A stretch of 64,000 nt of DNA from Nocardia sp. NBC_01327 (GCF_035958815.1 NZ_CP108383.1:372001-436000); one strand, 5' to 3'; counted from the first letter of the stretch, positions 26,092-34,881 are shown. The notes: generated from the sequence alone by a model not told the origin. Numbers and translations: made by a program.

Positions 26092-26120
26092 GGCCCCTCG
26101 TCAGCTCGTGACGGGGGGCT
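26092..26120. terminator. Bidirectional terminator after the sdh operon
   Basis: Arms 26092-26103 and 26109-26120 form 12 pairs (two G-U) with a five-base loop, followed by TT on the plus strand. It separates sdhB from the convergent small membrane-protein gene. Confidence 0.75.
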
Positions 26121-26121
26121 T

Positions 26122-26337
26122 TCACAGCATGGCGACGACGCCGATCGCGACGGCGCCGACCAGCAGTCCCACTGCCAGCGCCGAGATCAGGGCTCCGGTG
26201 AGTACGTACACGCCTATCGCCGATACCGCGAAGAGCAGCCCGACGATCAGTCGTTCCACCCAGTCGCCGGGATCCACTCTGCGGTACCGGGTTCGGGAAT
26301 TTCTGAGCCCTCGGTCCACGGAATATTGGATACCCAT
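26122..26337 (-). CDS. Small two-helix membrane protein
   Basis: The 71-residue product has a basic N-terminal region (RNSRTRYRRVDPGDW) and two membrane helices made of Ala/Val/Leu/Gly. The ATG at 26337 lacks a clear ribosome site, so the start is uncertain. It is convergent with sdhB. No function is suggested by its sequence. Confidence 0.55.
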   Translation of the reverse strand: MGIQYSVDRGLRNSRTRYRRVDPGDWVERLIVGLLFAVSAIGVYVLTGALISALAVGLLVGAVAIGVVAML

Positions 26338-26457
26338 GTATTGCCGTGGCAAACATGTTTTCGAGATATAACGGCTACCGATTCGTGATCTTCCGTGAAG
26401 CGGGCGGTGAACAGTAGTTTCGCCGCCCGCCGCCCCGGAGGAACGGGACTGCACGGA

Positions 26458-26664
26458 TCAACTGTCGAATGCGCCGCCGTCGATGCCCGAGGTGAACGAG
26501 GCCCACTCCCCCGCACCGAATACCAGTGCGGGACCGTGCGGATTCTTACTGTCCCGCACGCCGACCCGATCGCCGGTCAGAAAAGCCACCTCGACGCACT
26601 CCTTGCCCGCGCCGCTGCGACTGCTCTTGAACCAGTGGGCCCCAGCGAAATCCTCGATGCTCAT
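26458..26664 (-). CDS. DUF397 protein
   Basis: The 68-residue protein matches the actinomycete DUF397 family: WFKSSRSGAGKECVEVAF, then VGVRDSKNPHGPALVF and WASF. Its ATG overlaps the stop of the helix-turn-helix gene by four bases (ATGA) and has AAGGAG upstream. In Streptomyces such pairs (as in BldB/WhiJ-like systems) behave as regulator modules; the role here is unknown. Confidence 0.85.
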   Translation of the reverse strand: MSIEDFAGAHWFKSSRSGAGKECVEVAFLTGDRVGVRDSKNPHGPALVFGAGEWASFTSGIDGGAFDS

Positions 26665-27548
26665 GCCGAATACTCCTTCGCCACCTGCCGCAGCAGGATT
26701 CTGCTGTCCTGGACATCCAGTGCGCACTGCTCCAGAGCACCCTGTGCCCGGCGATAACGCTGAACGTCGCCCTGTCTTTCGAGATAGAGATCGCCGGTGA
26801 ACCCCTCCACATAGACCACCGGGGGCTCCACCGGCTGCCCTTTGCCGTCGATCCCGAACTCGAGAATCACGAACGGACCGGTCGAAAGTCCCAGGGGGAC
26901 ACCGGCTGCGAAGGGCAGAATGCGCAGAGCGACATTGGGTCGGGTACTCAGATCCGCCAAGTGCCGCACCTGCGCCGCCATCACCTTTGCACCTCCCACG
27001 GACCGCCGCAATACCGATTCGTGCAACACCATGGCGACCGTCGCCGGATGCATGCGCCGGGTGATGAGCGCCTGCCGCTGCATCCGCAGCTGAACCCGCC
27101 GATCCAGTTCCGCCGCACCGTCGTTCGGATATCCGAGACTGTTCAGGGCCCTTGCGTAGTCGGCGGTCTGCAGCAGTCCCGGCACCAATTCCGATTGGTA
27201 GCAGGACAACTGCTGCGCGGATGCTTCCAGCCCCACGTAGATGTCGAAATTCTCCGGGATGAGGTCGCCGTAGGAGTGCCACCAGCTCTTGACGGCCGCC
27301 TGCTGCGCCAAACCCTTGAGCCCCTCGGCGATTTCGCCCGGTATGCCGTAGATGCGGCACAGCTCGTGGATGTCGATGGTGCGGATGCGATCCGCATTGC
27401 CCTTCTCCAAGCGCTGTAATGTGCTCGCGCCCCACTCCATGAGTTTGGCGGCCTCGGCGATGGTCAACCCTGCCTGAATTCGCCAGTCCCGCAGGTAGCG
27501 GCCGAGCTGGCGGCGTGGCAGGGTCGATGACGCAGGGCTCTCTGACAC
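26661..27548 (-). CDS. Helix-turn-helix regulator with DUF5753 domain
   Basis: The 295-residue protein has an N-terminal XRE-type HTH (LGRYLRDWRIQAGLTIAEAA, then WGASTLQRLEKGN) and a C-terminal DUF5753 ligand or partner domain (from about 100). GTG 27548 is used because GGAG precedes it and the length then fits the family. Translation is coupled to the DUF397 gene. The divergent small gene at 27940 is a plausible target; partners of this kind are usually specific to their neighbours. Confidence 0.85.
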   Translation of the reverse strand: MSESPASSTLPRRQLGRYLRDWRIQAGLTIAEAAKLMEWGASTLQRLEKGNADRIRTIDIHELCRIYGIPGEIAEGLKGLAQQAAVKSWWHSYGDLIPENFDIYVGLEASAQQLSCYQSELVPGLLQTADYARALNSLGYPNDGAAELDRRVQLRMQRQALITRRMHPATVAMVLHESVLRRSVGGAKVMAAQVRHLADLSTRPNVALRILPFAAGVPLGLSTGPFVILEFGIDGKGQPVEPPVVYVEGFTGDLYLERQGDVQRYRRAQGALEQCALDVQDSRILLRQVAKEYSA

Positions 27549-27939
27549 AGCGCACTCCGTTCTCGGGGCGGGGAGGACCGGGTCGGCGGCAGCGGTGCAC
27601 AGGGGTCTGAAACACCGTGCGTTAGGCTTGCGGTACACCGGCTCCCGCCCGGACACACTCCCCGGACACATGTTCATCGGCGGGGGGTTCGTCCACTATG
27701 GGGAATCCTCCTCCCCCAAGTGGATTCACTGCTGGGAATTCGCGCAATTTTGCGTTCTCATCTTCGAAAAACGCCCGCCGGGCGTCTGCTCATGGTGTGC
27801 TGGATATGTGCTCGGAGTGGTGTTGCTAGGCCCCTTTCGTTTCCTGAATTCTCCGGGCACTTCAGGTATCCCATGCGGAACGAGGAGTCATGGCCGAAGT
27901 CGTCACCCCTTACCACCGATCTCTCACGGAGGTCGGGAC
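27549..27939. other. 391-bp divergent control region
   Basis: This lies between the HTH regulator and the small plus-strand gene. It is mixed in composition with AT-richer parts near 27740-27860. A 19-codon frame (ATG 27890, starting MAEVVTPYHR) overlaps the start of the next gene by nine bases and has GAGGAG only two bases upstream, so it is doubtful. No clear -35/-10 pair was identified. Confidence 0.35.
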
Positions 27940-28143
27940 ATGCAACTGACAACTCTCAATATGCACGTCGCCGGTTTGCTGCGTTGTCGCAGGGATCCGG
28001 GCGTCATGAGCATCGAACAGGCGCACGCCGCAATGCAATTGCACCTCGACTGCACGGTGCAGACCTGCAAGGTGCGGCGGCGCGCTCGTGCGACGCTGGT
28101 CGAGGAGGGACGGTGCGTGCTCGACGAGCGCGCACTGCCATGA
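27940..28143 (+). CDS. Small basic protein divergent from the HTH/DUF397 pair
   Basis: The 67-residue product begins MQLTTLNMHVAGLLRC and has a basic C-terminal half with CTVQTCKVRRRARATLVEEG. GGAGG lies eight bases before the ATG. Small genes of this sort are often placed next to HTH/DUF397 pairs; a role as partner or target is inferred from position only. Confidence 0.6.
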   Translation: MQLTTLNMHVAGLLRCRRDPGVMSIEQAHAAMQLHLDCTVQTCKVRRRARATLVEEGRCVLDERALP

Positions 28144-28331
28144 CAACCGGCGCCGGCCGGTATGAACGTGCGGTGCATCGCGCACTGTGGTGGATGCTCG
28201 ATCTCCGCCGCACGCTCAACCGGTCGCGTTCGCGTGGCCAGGGTCGTTCGGGGAAGGCCCCTGGTCGCAATAGCAGCTGCCGCACCGCCTTTCGATCGCC
28301 GCCGCACCCTCCTCCGGTGCGCCCGGTGTAG
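28140..28331 (+). CDS. Possible coupled small basic protein
   Basis: An ATG overlaps the preceding stop (ATGA) and opens a 63-codon frame that starts MTTGAGRYERAVHRALWWML and becomes Arg/Pro-rich. It ends just before a strong terminator. The overlap suggests coupling, but the composition of the second half is not convincing. Confidence 0.35.
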   Translation: MTTGAGRYERAVHRALWWMLDLRRTLNRSRSRGQGRSGKAPGRNSSCRTAFRSPPHPPPVRPV

Positions 28332-28351
28332 CCCCGCCGCGTTGCGTCAGC

Positions 28352-28397
28352 GCGGTCCGGCCCGCCCGCTCCACAGACGGCGGGCAGGCCGGACCGC
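28352..28397 (+). terminator. Long GC hairpin
   Basis: Arms GCGGTCCGGCC/GGCCGGACCGC (11 bp) and inner GCCCGC/GCGGGC (6 bp) are separated by a 1x1 mismatch, with a 10-base loop. It closes the small-gene unit before the GNAT gene. Confidence 0.85.
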
Positions 28398-28480
28398 ACC
28401 CACCTCCGGGCTCGGCCACCCAGACGGCCAACGACGCCTACCCTGGAATCCATCGCACCACGCCGGTGGAGGGGACATCG

Positions 28481-28951
28481 TTGTTAGCCTTCGGACAACC
28501 GCAGGTACCGGTTTTCCGGTCTGCGTCCATGGGGGATCTGGATGCCATACAGGCCCTGGAGGTCGCCGAATTCGCGCACCTCGCCTATCCGTATTTCATT
28601 CTGCGCCAGCTGTTCGAGCTGCACGGCCCGGAATGGACCGTCGCCGAGCACGAGGGCCGAGTCTGCGGATATGTGCTCGCCGCCCTGCGCGGCGGGGGCA
28701 CCGCGTGGTTCATGGGATTCGCGGTCGCCGGTCATTGCCGCGGGCGCGGATACGGTCGCGCACTGCTGGAATCGGCGCTCGAGCGCTGCCGCGCCGAACA
28801 AATCGATCAGGTATTCGTAACGGTGCGCCCGGGCAACCGCGCCGCCTACCACCTGTACAAAGAGGTCGGTTTCGTCTGGGCCGATCACGAGGTGGACTAC
28901 TTCGGACCGGATGAGCCGCGAGATGTCCTGGTGCGCAAGCTTTACCATTGA
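28481..28951 (+). CDS. GNAT-family N-acetyltransferase
   Basis: The 156-residue protein has the GNAT acetyl-CoA loop in FAVAGHCRGRGYGRALLESA (motif A, R/QxxGxG) and a C-terminal VTVRPGNRAAYHLYKEVGFV (motif B). The sequence resembles ribosomal-protein alanine acetyltransferase-like members, but the acceptor is unknown. TTG 28481 is preferred because GGAGGGG lies six bases upstream; GTG 28466 would add five residues. It is three bases from the next gene, so the two are probably co-transcribed. Confidence 0.8.
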   Translation: MLAFGQPQVPVFRSASMGDLDAIQALEVAEFAHLAYPYFILRQLFELHGPEWTVAEHEGRVCGYVLAALRGGGTAWFMGFAVAGHCRGRGYGRALLESALERCRAEQIDQVFVTVRPGNRAAYHLYKEVGFVWADHEVDYFGPDEPRDVLVRKLYH

Positions 28952-28953
28952 TC

Positions 28954-29814
28954 ATGCTCGAAAAGAGCTCGCCCTCGTCACCGTTCGTCGCGGCCATGAG
29001 TACCCGCGTCGAGCGGCATGCCGACGCCTATGCCGAGGACATCTCCGGATTCCTCGAACAGCCGCATCGGCTGCGGCGCACCGTGACCGAACGACCCCTG
29101 CTCGATACCTTCACCCGCCATGTGGAGGCGGTGGTCGGCACCTACGATCCGCCGGGCATCCGCCGCATCGGCGACAGCCTGGTCTTCGGGCACCTCTACG
29201 CCGAGGCCCTGACCCAATCCCCCGACGGCACAGCGCAATCGGTTCCGGTGGTGAAGCTGCTCGCCGCGCTGCTGGCCGCCGAGGTGGAATTCCGGGGGCC
29301 GCTGCGGCTGAGCCGCACGCAGAAGCGTCAGCTCGCCGAGAACTACGAGCGCCTGGGCCGACGCCTGATCGCGGTGGGCTTGCCCGCGCACGCCGCCTTG
29401 GCCTTTCGGCGAGCGAACGGTCTGTTCCACGGCGACGAGGACACCGATGCCGAGGACCGCTGCGGTCTCGCGCTGGCACGGGCCCGCCGGCTGGCGCAGC
29501 CGGTGGCGTGGCGGCGCATCGGCGGTCTCTTCCCGGATCTGGTGTGCGGCTACGGGTATCGCCCGTTCCGCATGCTGGGCTGGATCGCCCTGCAACTGCT
29601 GGTCTTCGTGCTCGCGATCGCTACGGTCTCGAATCAGGCGCTCTCCGTCACCGTGTACGAGGTGATGGTCAACTATGTGAATCCGCTCGGACCCGGTGAC
29701 ACCGAGGGCCTACGTGCCGGTGGGCGCGCCTATTTCGTGATCGAGTGCTATCTGGGCACCGTCACGCTGTCGGTGTTCTTCGCACTGCTGGTCCGCCGCT
29801 GGTTCCGGCTGTGA
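28954..29814 (+). CDS. Membrane protein with channel-like two-helix C-terminus
   Basis: The 286-residue protein has a soluble helical part (about 1-195) with a TPR-like stretch (NYERLGRRLIAVGLPAHAAL). Two C-terminal membrane helices follow: FRMLGWIALQLLVFVLAIAT and FVIECYLGTVTLSVFFALLV, the latter ending RRWFRL as in 2TM ion-channel inner helices. The loop between them, where a K+ channel has TVGYGD, reads VMVNYVNPLGPGD, so it is not a typical K+ filter. The start is uncertain (ATG 28954 or 28999). It ends nine bases from the convergent SCO2521-like gene, and may belong to that module. Confidence 0.65.
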   Translation: MLEKSSPSSPFVAAMSTRVERHADAYAEDISGFLEQPHRLRRTVTERPLLDTFTRHVEAVVGTYDPPGIRRIGDSLVFGHLYAEALTQSPDGTAQSVPVVKLLAALLAAEVEFRGPLRLSRTQKRQLAENYERLGRRLIAVGLPAHAALAFRRANGLFHGDEDTDAEDRCGLALARARRLAQPVAWRRIGGLFPDLVCGYGYRPFRMLGWIALQLLVFVLAIATVSNQALSVTVYEVMVNYVNPLGPGDTEGLRAGGRAYFVIECYLGTVTLSVFFALLVRRWFRL

Positions 29815-29823
29815 CGCGGTGGG

Positions 29824-30807
29824 TCACCACTGCGCGGTGCTGATCTTGGAGCTGCGCAGGGCCTCCAGCGTCGCCACGGCCAGCCGGTCGCGCAGCTGCC
29901 CGACCTGGGCCGTCCACTGCCGGGAGAAACCGGGATCGGCCTCCAGGCGGGTCCACAGTTCGCGCAGCCGCGGCGGGGTGTGCGCGCCCGGCATCCACAG
30001 GTGCACAAGCTGTTCCAGCAGTGGGCTCAGCAGCGCCACCGCATCCCGTTCGGGTCCGAGGCGGCCGGCGTCGGCCAGCGCGGCGTCGAGCGTGGTGAGC
30101 AGCCAGTCGTGCACCGCCAGGTCCTCGCAGAAGCGTTGCACGCCTGCGAGATCCCGGACGGTCGGCACCATGATCCGCACCGACCGGGTGGACTCGTCCT
30201 CCAGCCGGAAGGCGAACAGGGTGCGATTGCGCACCTCGCCCTCCAGCCGCGGCGCCACCCGCGCCGCCCAGCGCAGCCGCGTCGCGGTGGTGCGCAGCTG
30301 CGGGCGGCGGTCGAGGCGGGCATCGGTGCGCACCTGGGTGAGCAGCCGATCGCTGATGGAGCCCAGATCGAGGGTGGTCGAGCTGGAGGCCTCGAGAAAG
30401 CCCTCGCTGAGATCGACTGCGGCAGCGGTATCGTCGCCGATCCGCGGGATCAGTTCGACGGTGCCGAGCTGGGACAGATAGTGCGACCACGGCCGCCGGC
30501 TCGATTCGGCGGCCCGCACCACCCGCACCGCGGACGAACTCTGCGCGACCCGGCCGCCCACCAGCGCCGCATGCGAGGCGACGGTGCCGACCACGCGACT
30601 CTCCGAGCGGGATACGGTCGCGAGCTGACAATCCACACCGACCGCGGCGGTCGGTGAAATCGCCAGTGCCAGCGGTCGTTCCCGCGTGAGCACGCGCTGC
30701 CCGGGCAGCAGCGCGAGTAGTTCGGCCACCTCCGCCGACGGCAGCGCCACCGAGGCGGGCAGCAGCCCCGTGCGCACCTCCCCCAGCAGAACCAGCGGAT
30801 CACTCAC
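29824..30807 (-). CDS. SCO2521-family protein
   Basis: The 327-residue protein starts VSDPLVLLGEVRTGLLPASV. It looks soluble, with a beta-rich first half and a helical second half (RFCEDLAVHDWLLTTLDAAL). It is last in a four-gene minus-strand operon whose order and sizes match the Streptomyces SCO2524-SCO2523-SCO2522-SCO2521 families as I remember them. No catalytic motif is visible. The GTG start is 10 bases after the SCO2522-like stop. Function is unknown in any organism I know of. Confidence 0.75.
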   Translation of the reverse strand: MSDPLVLLGEVRTGLLPASVALPSAEVAELLALLPGQRVLTRERPLALAISPTAAVGVDCQLATVSRSESRVVGTVASHAALVGGRVAQSSSAVRVVRAAESSRRPWSHYLSQLGTVELIPRIGDDTAAAVDLSEGFLEASSSTTLDLGSISDRLLTQVRTDARLDRRPQLRTTATRLRWAARVAPRLEGEVRNRTLFAFRLEDESTRSVRIMVPTVRDLAGVQRFCEDLAVHDWLLTTLDAALADAGRLGPERDAVALLSPLLEQLVHLWMPGAHTPPRLRELWTRLEADPGFSRQWTAQVGQLRDRLAVATLEALRSSKISTAQW

Positions 30808-30817
30808 AGCGTTCCCA

Positions 30818-31834
30818 TCAGACGTCGCCGAGGAATACATGATTGACCCGGTGCGTGACGCGCGCGGGCACATCGACGGGAATGCGCTCGGCCGCACCGC
30901 GTTCGGCCAGTTTGGCGTAGACCTCGTCATCGAGTTGCAGATGGTCGAGGATCACCCGCACCGCGTGCTCGATGCCGAGGTAGCTGTGCGGCAGCACCGA
31001 GAGCGTGCGGTAGGCGGCGAAGGGCGCGGCGGCCGGATTCAACTGCACCACGGTCGGCATCTTCCACCAGTCCGCGGGCCACGGATCGGCCCAGGCCTGA
31101 GGCTTGGCCACCACCGCGCCGTCGTGCCGGATCATGCCCAGCCGCAACAGCTGCCAGATGGAGGCCAGGAACGGACAGGACCACTGGGTGCGCTCGACCG
31201 CCGCACCCGACACCTGCTCGGTGTAGCGGCTCCACAGCTGCACATCCAGGAAGATCGAATGGTTGCGCGCGGCGAATTCCACCGGCGGCCGATACGGTGC
31301 GACCCGCATGGCCTGCGCCGCATCATGTTCGGAGGAACGGCGGCCGTTGCACAGCCAGCCCGAGCTGGTGGTGGCCGGGCGGCGGCCGGTGGCGCCCAGA
31401 TCCTCCGGTTCCGGCACGATGCGGGCCGCCATCATCTCGGCCAGCCGGATGGGTTCGCCGACGGCCTCGCCGTCGATGAAGACCGGGACCTCGGCGCAGC
31501 CCGCCTCCCGCGCCAGATAGTCGATGCGCACACCGCATTCGGTGGCGGCCTGCAGCAGCTTCTCCAGAATGGTCCGGGGATCGGTGTCGTGCCGGAAGTA
31601 GTCGTCCACCAGGAAGCAGGTGCTCACCCGCGCACCCGGGCCGAATTCCAGCCGGGCCGCCTGGGTGTGCGCCTCGACCAGCGGCGCGACCCGCCGCAGC
31701 TGGGCCTTGATGCGGTCCACGCCATTGACGAGATCGTCCATGTAGAAGTGCCCGGCTTCGATGGACACATGCGAGAGCGGCTGGCCGGCCACCCGGTTGC
31801 GTTCACCGGCCTCGCTGTAGTCGATGGAACTCAC
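30818..31834 (-). CDS. SCO2522-family protein
   Basis: The 338-residue protein begins VSSIDYSEAGERNRVAGQPL. It contains HVSIEAGHFYMDDL, an acidic YFRHDTDPRTILEKLL region and a Trp-rich part (AWADPWPADWWKMP). No known enzyme motif is seen. Its GTG overlaps the stop of the P-loop gene by four bases (GTGA), so the products are probably made in fixed ratio. The family is conserved in filamentous actinomycetes but uncharacterised. Confidence 0.75.
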   Translation of the reverse strand: MSSIDYSEAGERNRVAGQPLSHVSIEAGHFYMDDLVNGVDRIKAQLRRVAPLVEAHTQAARLEFGPGARVSTCFLVDDYFRHDTDPRTILEKLLQAATECGVRIDYLAREAGCAEVPVFIDGEAVGEPIRLAEMMAARIVPEPEDLGATGRRPATTSSGWLCNGRRSSEHDAAQAMRVAPYRPPVEFAARNHSIFLDVQLWSRYTEQVSGAAVERTQWSCPFLASIWQLLRLGMIRHDGAVVAKPQAWADPWPADWWKMPTVVQLNPAAAPFAAYRTLSVLPHSYLGIEHAVRVILDHLQLDDEVYAKLAERGAAERIPVDVPARVTHRVNHVFLGDV

Positions 31835-32754
31835 TGTCCCTCCAGCCTTTCCCAGAAAGCCTGAGTGTTGACCCGGGTGGCGAGTTCGCGGAAAGCGGCC
31901 ACGGTCTTCTCGTTCGCGATCCGGTCGGCAACATCGACATCCAGGATCACCTGCTCGCGCCACTGCAGCATCGGCTCGACCGGCGTCGCGCCGAGCATCA
32001 GGGTAGTGCCCAATCGATAGCGTACGGCGGCTCGGCTCAGGGTGTTGTTCTGCTCCTGCAGCCACGCCGCCTGCGCCGCCTGCAGGCCGGTGGACTCGTT
32101 CAGTTCCGGCACCGCGGTGCGCACGTAGCGCACCGATTCCATCAGTCGCGCACCGTCGTGTCCACAGGCCGCGCCGGTCTCCAGCAGCCCGTGCTCGCCG
32201 TGCACGAGACCGTTCGCGGCCACCAGGTGCTGGCGGGTCCAGCGGTGGAACACCAGCCAGCGCACCGTGGACTGGGCCAGCTGCGGCATGGCGGTGGCGC
32301 GCAGCACCAGGGTGAGGGCGATGGAGCGCCCGGCGCTCAAATCGACGATGGTGACATCGAATTCCTGCTCGCAGGTGGCGAGCAGTTCGGCGCAGCGGCG
32401 CACCATGGCCTCGTCGGCGAAGGCGAATTCCGCACCGCCCGCATCGCCGGGGAACAGCACCAGGCGTCCGGACGGATGCCGGGAGTGCCGCAGTTCGGGG
32501 CGGTCGGTTTCCGAACGCACGCTCAGGCGGGCCGCGGAACCGTTGTCGCCCAGCATGTACGAGTGCAGTCCGGCGTCACCGGTGATGCCGCGGTCGGCCC
32601 GGCTGATCTCGAAGATCGCGCCCACGGTCGGCGAACCGAAGTCGAAATCCAGATACGCGACCTTGAGGCCGTCCATGCTCAGCTGATACGCCATATTGGC
32701 GCTGGTCACCGAGCGGCCGGTGCCACCCTTGTCCGAGGCGGAGAAAACGAGCAC
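31831..32754 (-). CDS. SCO2523-family variant P-loop NTPase
   Basis: The 307-residue protein resembles ParA/MinD-type deviant Walker ATPases. The N-terminal loop is SASDKGGTGRSVTSAN, so the signature Lys9 is kept while the usual GK(T/S) lysine is Arg14. VAYLDFDFGSPTVG follows where ParA proteins have Walker A', and VTIVDLSAGRS is the Walker B-like strand. MinD/ParA proteins cycle on membranes or DNA; the altered loop may weaken hydrolysis. GTG 32754 lies one base from the previous stop. It is the most informative member of the operon. Confidence 0.8.
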   Translation of the reverse strand: MLVFSASDKGGTGRSVTSANMAYQLSMDGLKVAYLDFDFGSPTVGAIFEISRADRGITGDAGLHSYMLGDNGSAARLSVRSETDRPELRHSRHPSGRLVLFPGDAGGAEFAFADEAMVRRCAELLATCEQEFDVTIVDLSAGRSIALTLVLRATAMPQLAQSTVRWLVFHRWTRQHLVAANGLVHGEHGLLETGAACGHDGARLMESVRYVRTAVPELNESTGLQAAQAAWLQEQNNTLSRAAVRYRLGTTLMLGATPVEPMLQWREQVILDVDVADRIANEKTVAAFRELATRVNTQAFWERLEGQ

Positions 32755-32755
32755 G

Positions 32756-34633
32756 TCACACGCTCCTGGTGGCGTCGAAGCGGGCGTAGGCGAGTTCGTC
32801 GAGCTCGAGCAGGGCCTGCGAGGCCAGACTCAGTGCGGTGCCGGGGCGTTCGTCTATGAGTATCCGAGCGCGTTCCAAGCGGCGTTGTGCCAGTGCCAGG
32901 GCGGTGCGCAGCGCGGAGCTGTCCGTATCGCTGAGCTCCAGCAGCTGGCCGTTGAGCAGATGCTCGGCCTCGATCAGCAGTTCCATGGCGCGCGCCACCA
33001 TGCTGGGGAAGCGCAGCGGCGGCTCCCGGAACATGCGTGCGGCGGCGACCAGGCATTCGACCACGCGCTCGGTGAGATACCAGGAGGGTTCATGATTTTC
33101 GGCCCCGCCGAACAGGCGGGCCGGATCGTCCCACAGCCCGGTGACCCGGCCCTCGCGGAAGGCGCGGCGGTCCAGATGCTCCATGGTGTCCTGGGCCAGC
33201 TGCAGCAGTTTGTCGCGCACCTCCATGGTCCCGGAGAGCCGGGCGGCCTGCAGGATGCGCTTCAAAAGTACTGTGGCGTAGTCCGATACGGTCCAGACCA
33301 GCAGCGGCCCGTCGTACACCTCATCGCTGCCGATGAGCCGCAGCCGCACACCCGGGGTGTGCATGGCGCGGGCCGAATCGTGCACCGTCATGCGGCTGGT
33401 GATCCGGCCGCGCCGCGCGAGTTCATCGAAAATCGGTGCGGCCCTGGTGAGGTCGTCGTCATCGGCTTCTCGGTTGAGCAGATCCTGCATGAGGACGGCC
33501 GATACCGTGAGGCTGAAATAGTCCGACTCCTCACCGTCGGAGGTGCGCCAGGGAATATCCTCGAGCGGCCAGCGGCCGGAGCCGAAGCGCGCCACCGCGG
33601 ACCAGTAGCGCTGCGCCAGATCCCAGCGCAATTGCAGCGCCTCGGCCAGGCGGCGCTGCTCACCGTCGAGCAGGTCCAGCTCGCGGGTGCGGGCGGAGGT
33701 GAGGTCATTGATTCCGTCCAGCGCCACCACGGTGAAGTGCAGGTAGGGACGGGCAATGGCGTAACCCGGCGCGGCGGCGATGGGCATATCGACAAAATCG
33801 ATATAGGCGGCATCACGCACCAGACTCCAGCTCCAGCCGCATTCGAAGAGCAGATCCTCGTCGTAGAGGTCCACACCGGGAGTCTGGCTGAGGGTCAGAT
33901 CATTGCGCAGCCGGATGCGCACGCGTTCCAGGCGGCGGGCGACCGCGTCCACCACCGCCGGGGCGGCCGCACCGGTCTGATTGAGCATGGAGAGCATGGC
34001 CCGGCCCTCGGGCGATTCCGGGGTCACGGTGTTCACCACGAAGCTGCGCACCAGGCCGACCATGGCGGCGGTCAGGCGGGTATTGATACGGGCATCGAGA
34101 TGATCGATACGCGCGGCGAGATCCCTTGCCTCCCTCCGGGTCTGCGTCAGCAGGAAGCCCTGGAAACCGCGCAGGAACTTCAGCGCGGCCAGGCACAGGG
34201 TCAGCGACATGGAGTAGGAGTCGACGATATCGAGGCCGCGCTGCTCGTCCGTCGGTGCGACCTCGTCCAGGCTGGACAGATAGCTGCCCGCCGCGAAGAC
34301 CGGCAGATCCTTCTTCTCCCCCGCCTCGTTCGCGGCGACCTCGGTATAGCGGTCGATGTAGTCCTCGAGCACCCGGACCAGCGTTGCTCCCACACGTTGC
34401 GGATTGCCCATCGGTGAGAGCACCGCGCGAATATCGTCGGGGATATCGTCCGGCCGGTCCAGGCCGAAGCCGTCGATCTCGGTCGCCGGATACAGCAGAC
34501 ACAGCAGCTGTTCGGCATCACTGATGGAATTGGAGCCGTCGCGCCCGCCCCACACCCACTCCCCCTCGCGGTAGCAGGCGGTGAGCAGCGACCGCCACAC
34601 ACCGAGAATCTGCTGTCGTGGCTGAATTCTCAT
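32756..34633 (-). CDS. SCO2524-family protein
   Basis: The 625-residue protein starts MRIQPRQQILGVWRSLLTAC and continues with WGGRDGSNSISDAEQLLCLL, the region I associate with the SCO2524 family. The rest is mostly helical, without membrane segments; C-terminal helices (SSALRTALALAQRRLERARI) may form a coiled coil. ATG 34633 follows AGGGGAC by seven bases. It is first in the operon and probably sets its expression. The upstream region has only weak promoter candidates. Confidence 0.8.
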   Translation of the reverse strand: MRIQPRQQILGVWRSLLTACYREGEWVWGGRDGSNSISDAEQLLCLLYPATEIDGFGLDRPDDIPDDIRAVLSPMGNPQRVGATLVRVLEDYIDRYTEVAANEAGEKKDLPVFAAGSYLSSLDEVAPTDEQRGLDIVDSYSMSLTLCLAALKFLRGFQGFLLTQTRREARDLAARIDHLDARINTRLTAAMVGLVRSFVVNTVTPESPEGRAMLSMLNQTGAAAPAVVDAVARRLERVRIRLRNDLTLSQTPGVDLYDEDLLFECGWSWSLVRDAAYIDFVDMPIAAAPGYAIARPYLHFTVVALDGINDLTSARTRELDLLDGEQRRLAEALQLRWDLAQRYWSAVARFGSGRWPLEDIPWRTSDGEESDYFSLTVSAVLMQDLLNREADDDDLTRAAPIFDELARRGRITSRMTVHDSARAMHTPGVRLRLIGSDEVYDGPLLVWTVSDYATVLLKRILQAARLSGTMEVRDKLLQLAQDTMEHLDRRAFREGRVTGLWDDPARLFGGAENHEPSWYLTERVVECLVAAARMFREPPLRFPSMVARAMELLIEAEHLLNGQLLELSDTDSSALRTALALAQRRLERARILIDERPGTALSLASQALLELDELAYARFDATRSV

Positions 34634-34881
34634 CGACGCCGTCCCCTGCCGTTTCGTGGCCCGCCTCGCCGGTCGCAAAAACTATCATGCGCCGACGCTG
34701 TACACCTGGTGAAAGAGCCCGCTGAACCGATGCGTATTTCGAACGGTCGATCGGGCGAATCGGACAGTGCCCAAGGGTAACTCGGTCTTCGTGCACCGTC
34801 ATGTGCGTAACGGAACCGGGTGATCCAGGCGGTACTGGGCCCGGGACGTGATCCAGGGATCGGGCGAATCGGGCGCGTGGT

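Noticed and set aside
27890-27948. 19-codon frame MAEVVTPYHR... overlapping the next gene
   Set aside because: GAGGAG is only two bases from the ATG, which is too close for normal initiation.
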